DNA of 64,000 nucleotides from Candidatus Harpocratesius repetitus (GTDB lineage Archaea > Asgardarchaeota > Lokiarchaeia > Sigyniarchaeales > Promethearchaeaceae). The stretch's first letter is position 1. Every line of letters starts with the position of its first letter. The stretch is from assembly GCA_021498095.1 (NCBI GenBank), contig JAIZWK010000001.1:1-64000 (forward strand), written 5' to 3'. The notes beneath the pieces were generated by a model. It did no database searches and had not been told where the DNA came from. It saw only the letters and a program-made list of their open reading frames with translations. The position numbers were made by a program, and so were the translations under genes. Of the stretch, positions 26,494 to 35,086 are shown one piece after another.

Positions 26494-28188
26494 ATGGAAT
26501 TAACACAAGATTTTGATGCAATTATTATAGGAGGAGGCATTTGTGGAGCTGGAATCGCTCGTGATCTTGCCTTACGCGGGTTAAAAGTCATTCTCTTTGA
26601 GAAAAAAGATTTGGCAGAAGGTACTACTGGTAGATGTCATGGATTATTGCATTCTGGAGCGCGGTATGTATCCACTGATCCACAAACAGCTAAGGAATGT
26701 GCAAAGGAGAATGAAATTTTACGTAAAATTGCAACCCATATCATTGATTCTTGTGGGGGTTACTATATTGCTTTAACCGATGAAGAAGCAAATTATGGAG
26801 AACAATTTATTGAATATTGTACAACAGCAGAAATTAAAATTGAGGAGATTAAACCAGAAGAATTTCTTCATCTTGAACCAAATTGTAACCCACAAGTTAA
26901 GAGAGTTTTTCGAGTTAATGATGCATATATTGATCCTTTTTTACTTACTTATTATAATGCATTAGACGCCAAGCAACACGGAGCGATAATTAAGACCTAT
27001 ACCTCAGTAGAACATTTAATCTTAACAGAAAAGGAAATCGTAGGTGTTAGAATTCATGATACAATTTCAGATGAATTCATGAATATCTATGGTAAAATCA
27101 TAATTAATGCAACAGGCCCTTGGTCTGCTCTATTAGAATCCGATTTAAAACTTAAAAACACCCTCCAAATAGTCCCAACTAAAGGAACTCTGCTTGTTTA
27201 TAAAAAACGCTTAGTTTCTAGTGTAATTAATCGATTACGAAAACCAGGTAATGGAGATATTATTGTTCCAAGCCATCAATCAGTTATTTTAGGCACAAAT
27301 GCAATTCCTGTAAATGAACGAGAATTAGATCGATTAAAAACAACATACGAAGAAATAGACGAATTAGAACATTTAGGCGAAGAATTACTCCCAATATTGA
27401 AATCAGCAAGGTTAATTAGATATTATACGGGTGCTAGGCCACTAATAAAATCAAATTTATTCACAGAAAACTCACATCAAGGAAAAAATTCAATACATGA
27501 CTCATCTCTACATAATTCATCCCGACAATTTAAAATAGTTGATTATTCAGATGAGGGTTTTTCTGGATTTGTTACTGTATTTGGGGGTAAATTAACCATT
27601 TATAGATTATTGGCAGAAAAAGTATCAGATTATGTTTGTCATCAACTTGGGATCATTGAAAAATGTTCCACAGACACAACTCCATTACCTGGAGCAGATT
27701 TAGCTTATACTAAAGAAGAAATACAAGAAATGTTTAACATTAATGAACAGCGTGCTACTGATATGAGTTTTAAATGGGGATCTTTTGTAGAAGAAATGGG
27801 AAACTTATGTATCACATGTCTTGATTCTGCTAAAATTGACCCAAATATAGAAATAAATGAAAGAAATAAAAATCGCATCATTTGTGAATGTGAAAAAGTT
27901 ACTGAAAACGAATTAAAATGGGTTCGAGAGCATTTATTTGTGCAAAAAATTGACGATTATAGGAGACGTACAAGACAAGGGATGGGTGTCTGTCAAGGTC
28001 AATTCTGTCTATTCAAAGTGGCAGATATGGAATTGCAATGGTCAAATAAAACACATATACAAATTATGGAAGAACTCAAAGAAGCATTAGAAGAGCGTTG
28101 GAAAACCGAAGATCTTGTAGATCAATTACAAAAACGACAGATTAAGCTCGCAAAATATATGTATATCCTTGGAGGCAATTTATTATGA
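26494..28188 (+). CDS. glpA: Anaerobic glycerol-3-phosphate dehydrogenase, subunit A
   Basis: It oxidises sn-glycerol-3-phosphate to dihydroxyacetone phosphate. The FAD-binding motif 'IIGGGICGAGIARDLALRG' starts near residue 11, then comes the family 'GRCHGLLHSGARYVSTDP' segment, the dehydrogenase core with 'GYYIALTDEE', and 'GFSGFVTVFGGKLTIYRLLAEK' at ~350. The C-terminal ~100 residues form a BFD-like iron-sulfur domain with 'ICECEKVTE' and 'GVCQGQFC' cysteines, which marks GlpA rather than aerobic GlpD. A GTG three codons earlier is a weaker start. It overlaps glpB by 4 bases (ATGA), so the two are translationally coupled. No glpC or glycerol kinase follows. Confidence 0.92.
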   Translation: MELTQDFDAIIIGGGICGAGIARDLALRGLKVILFEKKDLAEGTTGRCHGLLHSGARYVSTDPQTAKECAKENEILRKIATHIIDSCGGYYIALTDEEANYGEQFIEYCTTAEIKIEEIKPEEFLHLEPNCNPQVKRVFRVNDAYIDPFLLTYYNALDAKQHGAIIKTYTSVEHLILTEKEIVGVRIHDTISDEFMNIYGKIIINATGPWSALLESDLKLKNTLQIVPTKGTLLVYKKRLVSSVINRLRKPGNGDIIVPSHQSVILGTNAIPVNERELDRLKTTYEEIDELEHLGEELLPILKSARLIRYYTGARPLIKSNLFTENSHQGKNSIHDSSLHNSSRQFKIVDYSDEGFSGFVTVFGGKLTIYRLLAEKVSDYVCHQLGIIEKCSTDTTPLPGADLAYTKEEIQEMFNINEQRATDMSFKWGSFVEEMGNLCITCLDSAKIDPNIEINERNKNRIICECEKVTENELKWVREHLFVQKIDDYRRRTRQGMGVCQGQFCLFKVADMELQWSNKTHIQIMEELKEALEERWKTEDLVDQLQKRQIKLAKYMYILGGNLL

Positions 28189-29546
28189 ATAAAGAAGAAT
28201 CTAAAAATGAACTTGCGAATAATAAAAAATCATTAGATAAATCTTTTGAAAAATCAATTGATGTTATTATTATCGGAGGGGGATTCGCAGGAATGAATAC
28301 AGCTAGACTTTTAGCCCAGCGGGGAATCTCATCTGTCATTTATGATGCAGGATATGGAGCATCTAATTTATGGCTAGGAACAGTTGATGTTTTGAATTAT
28401 CCGGGGGATAATCTTTTATTAGAATTAGCAAAATTTCAAGTCTCAATTCCTGCCCATCCATATGCCCACCTTAGTATGGATAATTTGCAAGCAAGTTTAG
28501 ATGAATTTTATGAAAAATTTTCATCATTTGCATCTTTTGCTTCTTTTAATAATAATTCAAATGAAATTTGTAATGGTCATGTACTTACCTCGCTAGGAAA
28601 TACAAAACTTACAACTGGAGTTTGGAATACAATTTTTAGAGAATTTAATTCATTAAATGATCAATCTCTCTGTGTTTTAGTTGAATTCATAGAATTTTCT
28701 CATTCTCCAATGCATTTAGTCGCTAAAGGATTGGAGGAAAAATTTCCAGGAACATTCCTGGTCCTTTCAATTTCGCTACAAAAATTATTTAAACAAATGA
28801 ATGCAGATATTCCTGTAAATACAGATAGTGGAACCTTATCTGCAAAGACTATTGCTTCATTTTTTGATAGTAAAGCCATCCATATGTCACCTCTAGCATC
28901 ACTAATTAAGTCAACATTTACTTCAAAGTATCCAGAATTTTCATGGAAAAATATTTCCTTATTCCTTTTTCCCCCCATTTTAGGAATTGAAAATTCACCT
29001 ACAATCTTTACACATCTAAGTTCACATTTAGGTGTTGAATGTTATGAAATGGTTTCATTAAGCCCTTCTATAATGGCCGAACGTTTCATTCGCCAATTTC
29101 ATCGCAAGCTTCAAGTTTTTTCCGTCCCTATAAATAAACCTTTCACTTTAGTGGATTTTATAAGGGATGGAACAGATTGGATATGTTCTTTTCAAGATAA
29201 TAAGGGAAACATTGAAAAAATGAAAGCAACATATATTGTAATCGCAGTTGGTTCTCTTTTTACTCAAGGAATTTTCACAGAGCCATATGAATTAGGAAAT
29301 AAATTTCATCAATTAGGATTAGATTTCCCTGATTCGATTAATTCTAATTATGAGATAGCTTCAACAGAAAAAGAATCGAATATTTTCGTTGTTGGAGCTG
29401 CAAATTATATTTTCTCAACTGATCTAAGCGAAGAAGACGAGGTGAGAGATGGAACAGGACTAGGTGTTGCAATTGCGACCAGTTATAAAGTTGCAGAAAT
29501 TATTCATTCACGCTATTCTAAAAAATCTAAGAATTATGGAAATTAA
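28185..29546 (+). CDS. glpB: Anaerobic glycerol-3-phosphate dehydrogenase, subunit B
   Basis: The FAD/NAD-type flavoprotein partner of GlpA. 'DVIIIGGGFAGMNTARLLAQRG' residues at ~26-47 form the dinucleotide-binding motif, and the 'LWLGTVDVLNYPGD' and 'HPYAHL' segments match GlpB, as does the C-terminal 'NIFVVGAANY...RDGTGLGVAIATSYK' layout. The 453-aa length is normal. In bacteria GlpAB is joined to the membrane by GlpC. That gene is absent here, and the next sequence is a mobile repeat starting 10 bp after the stop, so GlpAB may pass electrons to another carrier or glpC may lie elsewhere. Confidence 0.87.
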   Translation: MNKEESKNELANNKKSLDKSFEKSIDVIIIGGGFAGMNTARLLAQRGISSVIYDAGYGASNLWLGTVDVLNYPGDNLLLELAKFQVSIPAHPYAHLSMDNLQASLDEFYEKFSSFASFASFNNNSNEICNGHVLTSLGNTKLTTGVWNTIFREFNSLNDQSLCVLVEFIEFSHSPMHLVAKGLEEKFPGTFLVLSISLQKLFKQMNADIPVNTDSGTLSAKTIASFFDSKAIHMSPLASLIKSTFTSKYPEFSWKNISLFLFPPILGIENSPTIFTHLSSHLGVECYEMVSLSPSIMAERFIRQFHRKLQVFSVPINKPFTLVDFIRDGTDWICSFQDNKGNIEKMKATYIVIAVGSLFTQGIFTEPYELGNKFHQLGLDFPDSINSNYEIASTEKESNIFVVGAANYIFSTDLSEEDEVRDGTGLGVAIATSYKVAEIIHSRYSKKSKNYGN

Positions 29547-29555
29547 TGATTAATT

Positions 29556-29865
29556 GAGGATGTTTTATCTTTTTTAATTTATACGCTTTTTTGAATATCA
29601 TTTATATCTATCCGACTTAAATCTGAAATGTCGCAAATCTTTTTTTGTCGAACTCGATTTTTTCAAAGAATTTATTAAAAATTACCATCCTGTTTATAAA
29701 TTCTTCAATCTGATGTCGATTTATTATAATTTTTGATTTGCATATCTTGAATTTAGCACCTTGGTAAAATCGACAAAAAATAAGGAAGGATATTTTAGAT
29801 TTGAATCGGGAGAATTAAGATGATGAAATGAAAAACTTCGAATCTTTAAAATTTAAAATACCCTC
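29556..29865. mobile_element. MITE-like element, copy 1 (310 bp)
   Basis: A non-coding element beginning GAGGATGTTTT and ending AAAATACCCTC, so the ends are imperfect inverted repeats. It is flanked by the 4-bp duplication aatt (29552-29555 and 29866-29869). The whole length is closely similar to the elements at 42528-42839 and 61273-61583. This copy is the most divergent of the three by eye. Confidence 0.85.
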
Positions 29866-29929
29866 AATTAGAAGATTAAGATTAAAAATAATTTAAAAAA
29901 TTTTTTTAGAGCATTGAAATTTTGGAGAA

Positions 29930-30670
29930 TCAAGATTTTGATTCCAATCGCACAGGTTTTGACCAGAATCCAAGATTTATGAAGTTAAATGCCACAATCA
30001 TCAAGCCGCGCACAAATACAATAATCCCAACGGTATTTGGAGGCACCATTGCATCCATTACTCCTGAAACCACAAAAAGGAGCCATCCTAAACCTATCAT
30101 AAACGTTTTACGAACCCCTTTTTTTGGCATGTTGTTCTTTTTTAACTTTCTAGCAAGAAGAAAGAATCCTGCACTATCAATAGTAAGAACACTGATTAAT
30201 GATATTGCAGTGACAATTAATGAAACTCCAGTATGACTTATATCTAAAAGTTCGCCTGTTTGAGAAAGTTGTTCTTCTTGAAATTGAGCATCACCAAATC
30301 CAAACATGAAAATCCAATAAATAACCGCAATAATCCCATAAAATATGAAGGCAATTTTTTGATATTTAGGATAAAATACATTTAGTGCCATTTGTACGAT
30401 TCCGATCGTTCCTATAGGCATCCAAACATAAGATAGAATATAATATAAGTATCCAGAAATGTTCTGACCTGTGATTAGCAACGAAATAAAACTTACAGAT
30501 GGTCCTAAATAAAAGGAACCTGAACAAAAAGCGACTATTGCTACCATCGGGACTAACATTTTCTTTACATAAATATATTTAATCCAAAAAAGAATAGAGT
30601 AAGTATATCCCAAAGCCAAAAGAATTAGCGAACTAATTCCGAGCACCCAACTAGTTAATATTATTTCCAC
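29930..30670 (-). CDS. Multi-pass membrane protein (about 7 TM)
   Basis: A 246-aa protein made almost entirely of hydrophobic segments, with about seven membrane helices (starting ~5-27, 38-60, 75-97, 105-125, 148-172, 188-208 and 213-233). Short charged loops and a Lys-rich loop ('ARKLKKNNMPKKGVRK') suggest an in-facing side. No pore or enzyme motif was seen. Its first helix resembles that just upstream of the 7TM-roadblock protein at 33374, so the two may belong to one sensor family. It lies immediately downstream of a mobile element. Confidence 0.65.
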   Translation of the reverse strand: MEIILTSWVLGISSLILLALGYTYSILFWIKYIYVKKMLVPMVAIVAFCSGSFYLGPSVSFISLLITGQNISGYLYYILSYVWMPIGTIGIVQMALNVFYPKYQKIAFIFYGIIAVIYWIFMFGFGDAQFQEEQLSQTGELLDISHTGVSLIVTAISLISVLTIDSAGFFLLARKLKKNNMPKKGVRKTFMIGLGWLLFVVSGVMDAMVPPNTVGIIVFVRGLMIVAFNFINLGFWSKPVRLESKS

Positions 30671-31037
30671 AATTAACCACCATTTTGTAAATAAAAAATT
30701 ATGTTACTCTTATTCTTTCTTTAAGAATAAAACATTTTCTAAATCATAAAAAATCAATGTTTATTTCTTTCGAGGAAATGAACGAATTATGAATTCTTCG
30801 ATATATTTGAGTTAAAAAGGGAAATAATTTTCCAAATAAAATCCCAATTTCAAATAATAGCACATATTCAACCTTAAATCTTTCTTAGGCCAACTTTATT
30901 AAATGATTACAAAGAAATACATATTTTTATTAAGATTAATTCCCAAAAGCTTTTATTGAATAGCAATATTGCATGGCAATAAAATACCATTTACCAATAA
31001 CACATGGTTTTTACCAACATAATGGAAGTATTTTTAA
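30671..31037. other. Intergenic region without clear feature
   Basis: A 367-bp AT-rich divergent promoter region. Only weak short palindromes were seen, such as attgc-atg-gcaat near 30968; no RNA gene was seen. Confidence 0.4.
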
Positions 31038-32048
31038 ATGTCAATGAGTAATCGTTTGGGTGTGAAAGGTTTGGGAACATATCCCACAATAATACCGCAA
31101 AATACATATATAAATGATCTTAATAAGGTATACATTCCATTTAGGCCAATTCTTGAAGCAGAACTTATGATATCAGGAATTTTAGCGGTTCGTAATTATG
31201 AATTCTTGTTAAAACTACCGATTCGCTCTTTGGATGCAAATATAGTAATGAAAGAACTAGAATTAGGTGAAAATCACCTTTTTCAAAAGATATTAGAGCG
31301 ATTTTTTATAGTACTCAAAAGAATAATTCCTGTAGCATCAGAATTAGGTCCAAATAAGAAAAATGAACTACGTTATGGAAATGTCAATGCTTATACAGAA
31401 TCTAGAATCCCTCTCTTTTATTCTGTTGATCGACTTAAAATAAAAGTATTAATTCTAAGAAATTTCTTTTTATACTTGAAAGAACATCATTATCAATTAA
31501 ATTCATTTCCATCTTTTATTAGAAAGGCAGATAAATCCCTTTACGGTATTCTATTTGCCGAATATTATGAACGAATGTTAAAATACTTCCAAACAGTTGT
31601 GTGGGAACCCACATACAAAACAAATTATCTTAATACATACGATGATGTGAATTTTCGAGTTCTTTATGAATTGCATTCATTTCAACAAAAATCAAGTTTA
31701 AGTAAAGTTAATTATATAATACGTGGATTAAAATCGTCTCTATTTATTGCTAAATTAATATTTGAACTTTGCGATATTCCCCAACCATTTGAAACTGCTA
31801 ATGATGCTGTTGAGTCACTGATTTTAAACCGTGATTTTATTCCTGGTATGATAAATATAATGAATTCTGCCTACCGTATAGGTGATACTCTACGTTTGCA
31901 TGAAATTGTTGATTTATTTTTAGCGTATTTAAATAATATTTTAAAAGGTATTAATCATGGGATTTATTTAGCATCTAATAGGAAGATCATGCTAAATCTT
32001 GAAGATACAATATATTATATTGGAGATATCTTGGAATTTAAAGGTTAA
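31038..32048 (+). CDS. Hypothetical helical protein
   Basis: A 336-aa protein of unknown function. It is mainly alpha-helical by texture, with no signal peptide or membrane helix and no catalytic motif recognised. It begins 'MSMSNRLGVKGLGTYPT'; a second ATG two codons in is equally possible. Conserved-looking segments are 'LFAEYYERMLKYFQTVVWEPTY' residues at ~174-195 and a helical C-terminus. It stands alone between a divergent membrane protein gene and transposase debris. Confidence 0.6.
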   Translation: MSMSNRLGVKGLGTYPTIIPQNTYINDLNKVYIPFRPILEAELMISGILAVRNYEFLLKLPIRSLDANIVMKELELGENHLFQKILERFFIVLKRIIPVASELGPNKKNELRYGNVNAYTESRIPLFYSVDRLKIKVLILRNFFLYLKEHHYQLNSFPSFIRKADKSLYGILFAEYYERMLKYFQTVVWEPTYKTNYLNTYDDVNFRVLYELHSFQQKSSLSKVNYIIRGLKSSLFIAKLIFELCDIPQPFETANDAVESLILNRDFIPGMINIMNSAYRIGDTLRLHEIVDLFLAYLNNILKGINHGIYLASNRKIMLNLEDTIYYIGDILEFKG

Positions 32049-32314
32049 AAACAATTAGTAATTACTAAAATCTAAAATTTGAGCAAAAAAGGACAAAACA
32101 CCAAAAAATAAGCAAATTTCAGAGAATTCACAAATATATTCACGATTATTTTTTAAAAATTCGACGCACCCCATTTTTTTTGATTTTATCTCTTTTTTTT
32201 GATAATTTTTTTTCGTTCTTTTTTTTCTGAGTTCCCAATGAAATAACTTTTTTTACATTTTCCTCATCTACCATCTGGTTTTGGTATATTTTAAGCACGT
32301 TACAATTTAATAGT

Positions 32315-33371
32315 CTAAGAAAATTCATCCATAAGCCAATCGCGATATTCTTGGAACGTCATTTGGTGATTAGAGAAGATTTGATCTCTTTCAATCTGCC
32401 AATAATTGAACAATAAATATTTGCCCATTTCACCAAAGAGTCGAGTTCCATCTCTATTTGACCGCCAAAGTCCTTTGTGAATGTTTACATCACGAAACGC
32501 TGTCTCAATTTGCCATCTCATTTTGTAATATCGCTTGATTAGGTACACGAAAGACTTTGAGCGATATTGTGGTGCAATAGTCGTAATTAAGCCATATAAT
32601 TGTTCACATGTTTCATTTAAACTTAATTGTCCTTGTCGATAGGCGTATTTCAAATCATTTAAATTCTGTTTTCCTCGAGGAAATAAATGAACCCAGCAAC
32701 GTGTAAATTTTCGCTTTTGGTTCGTTTTATTCTTAGTTCCTATTGTGAAGGCTTGAATTCTCTCTTTATTTCCTAAAATATACTCTTTTTTTGCTTTTTT
32801 AAGTTGTTTGTAGTTTTTTGCAGGTGTTATTACAGGAATTCCCCGATCTTTGAATGATTTTAAAATATTCTGACGGTAATATTCACGATCAATCACACAA
32901 ACTTTGATTTCTAGTCCCAAATTTATTAACCAATCAGTAATATCAAGCATATATGGAATTTTTGATTCTCCTCTTGCCACATGATGACATTCTACAAAAA
33001 GAGATTTATGCAGTCCATGAATCATCGCTCCATGATAATGACGGATCCTTCTGGTTCCTTTTACCATTCTACTACCTTTTATCTTTAAATCTCTACGTTT
33101 TCCTCAATAACCGAGATAAATAAGGTCAAATTCTAACATGACAGGATGGGTTTTCCGATTTTTAAGAAAAACCAATCGAATCATTTTTTCAAATATAATT
33201 CGATAGATATCTTCTACATTGAAAAGCGTCTGTGTCCGTAACCAATCGTATATCGTAGTTTGGTGTGGAAAAGCACAGGATTTACGACCATCATGATATT
33301 CACGAGGTTGAAATCCTAAAAATTTCTGTGCCCACCTATTTAACTTTTCACAAGCGTGATTTATATTAACT
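32315..33371 (-). pseudogene. Broken IS4-like transposase
   Basis: The 250-aa open part (32315-33067) has the IS4-type C-terminal signature 'YYKMRWQIETAFRDVN' and the second Asp in 'KVCVIDREYY'. Reading on in the same frame across a single TGA (33104-33106) adds ~85 more residues, including 'EFDLIYLGY', which supplies the first catalytic Asp. The frame then closes with no start codon just before the 3' end of the next gene. The element is therefore inactivated by a nonsense mutation and N-terminally truncated. It is not closely related to the intact transposase at 16051. Confidence 0.8.
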
Positions 33372-33373
33372 AA

Positions 33374-34444
33374 TCAATCTAGCACAATTTTAAGAAAGGG
33401 AAATCGTAATTTCAAAAGTTGATGAGTATTTTCAATTCCTTCTAAATTAAGGAAATTATCTTTATATATATTTGGAAACTGTTGATTAAACTGAATTAGA
33501 AATTGTTTCATTGCACGAGCTAAAATAAAAGTAGGCTGTTCAGTTGCAACAACAACCATAATCGAATTATCTGTAAAGAAAAGAAGTGAAAAATCATCAC
33601 TGTGAATCATCTTAATTGGGTGTTCTGATTGAAAAAGTGATTTAAAAATAGAATGAAAAGCCGAAAATATTCCACTAAGGATACTATCTTGTATTTTTTT
33701 TTTTTTTGAAGTTTTAAAGCTTGCTTTATATATTTTTAAACCAGAAAGTGTATATATTCCCAGGAAATAAATATCATGCGGAAGACGGATAATATATTTA
33801 ATATTAATAATATAGAGAATTAGAAATGTTATAATTGATACAAGTGCGAGTAAATTACAAGCGAATAAAATTGGAGACAAACCTGTTAACTTTAAATGTG
33901 AAATGTTTTTTTCTGGAAGAAAGAATATCATATTCCAAATTTCTCGATATATCCGAGGTAAAAAACCAATCATCATGAAAAATTGAGTACTCATAAAAAC
34001 AAAAGCTAATGATTCTTTAGTTTTTTCATAGATTTGCCAGTAAATAAAGACACCTTGAATCCCAAATACATAAAAACCGAGAAAATCATAGGCCAAACGA
34101 GAAGCTGTAATAATTATAGTTCCATCTGCATATGAAACATCATTTTCATAGAAAAAATGAATCCATACTCCAATAAACATAATTGCAACCAAACTTGAAA
34201 CAATGACCAAACTAATAATCTTAGGTCTAACTCTAACAAGAGAGTCTAAAAACATAAACATGAAGAATAGATAGAAACAAAACAAAGTGATATGAATCGC
34301 AAACATCAAGTTCATCATCTTGTAATTACCAGCATTTTCAAAATGATACATTACGTTTTCAAAAGTTATACCGAAAAATGAAGATGTTATTGAAATGAAT
34401 AGATAAGAGACATAATATTGATATTTAACGCCTTTAACAATCAA
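33374..34444 (-). CDS. Seven-TM membrane protein with C-terminal roadblock/longin-like domain
   Basis: A protein with about seven membrane helices in the first ~245 residues, followed by a soluble ~110-residue domain. Its pattern ('IYFLGIYTLSGLKIYKASF', 'DSILSGIFSAFHSIFKSLF', 'IHSDDFSLLFFTDNSIMVVV', 'LARAMKQFLIQFNQQF') matches roadblock/longin-like sensor domains seen in Asgard GTPase-linked proteins. The annotated start is a TTG at 34444, but the frame stays open ~19 codons upstream through a hydrophobic helix ('LILNWIGTFFIGLIVVILI') with no standard start codon before the TGA at ~34505. The true N-terminus is therefore unclear. The likely role is sensing or signalling at the membrane (inference). 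Confidence 0.6.
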   Translation of the reverse strand: MIVKGVKYQYYVSYLFISITSSFFGITFENVMYHFENAGNYKMMNLMFAIHITLFCFYLFFMFMFLDSLVRVRPKIISLVIVSSLVAIMFIGVWIHFFYENDVSYADGTIIITASRLAYDFLGFYVFGIQGVFIYWQIYEKTKESLAFVFMSTQFFMMIGFLPRIYREIWNMIFFLPEKNISHLKLTGLSPILFACNLLALVSIITFLILYIINIKYIIRLPHDIYFLGIYTLSGLKIYKASFKTSKKKKIQDSILSGIFSAFHSIFKSLFQSEHPIKMIHSDDFSLLFFTDNSIMVVVATEQPTFILARAMKQFLIQFNQQFPNIYKDNFLNLEGIENTHQLLKLRFPFLKIVLD

Positions 34445-35086
34445 AATAACTACAATTAATCCAATAAAAAATGTTCCAATCCAATTAAGTATTAAGTTGA
34501 AATCCAGATTTCTTCACTCCATTAAAATTTTTATCCAAATATAGGCAGTAGATTTTCATTTATTGGAATTTAATTTTATTTTATAAGCAATTCTTTCAAT
34601 CATAAGTTTGTAATAAATTATATATAGTAATTAAATGGATTTACAAGAATGTTTCTGCTATTTATGTGACACTTGATTAGCTTGAAGTTTGATAGCCCAT
34701 ATAAGATAATATATATTAACATCTATCTATTTTAAACAATTTCTAATTCTATTTTTCAAAAAATACGATTTTGTAGTAAAAGTTATATTTAGTTTTAACC
34801 TCTATATCTAATTTGGTGTAAATTAGAAAAGGTAAATAAAAAAAAGAGAATATTAATGGTAGAATATCCACAATATTTATATATAACTTGGATAAACTAC
34901 CAAACACAATTATATCGAGAATTGATCAGATTAGGAAATACATGCAAAAAATCGACATAAAAGAAACTTTGCAATTTGTAAACATCTGATAAAAATTCTC
35001 GACATAATTGGGGGGATTCTCTATTCATTGAAATCAAATAACGTAGTTTTTGATGGAAAAGGGAAGAATTCTTTGATGTGATTAAT
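34445..35086. other. Long intergenic region upstream of the secreted peptidase
   Basis: A ~640-bp AT-rich region between divergent genes. The first ~60 bp may encode the N-terminal helix of the 7TM-roadblock protein. A TATA-like tttatatata lies near 34876, ~200 bp before the peptidase start. Nothing else was recognised. Confidence 0.4.

Noticed and set aside
32146..32328. A 60-codon Lys-rich minus-strand frame downstream of the broken transposase
   Set aside because: The composition is what poly-A/T sequence yields by chance, and it overlaps the transposase end; no start signal was seen.
32315..33371. A second copy of the intact insertion sequence at 15926
   Set aside because: The transposases share only the general IS4-type signature; the terminal repeats of the intact element are not found here.
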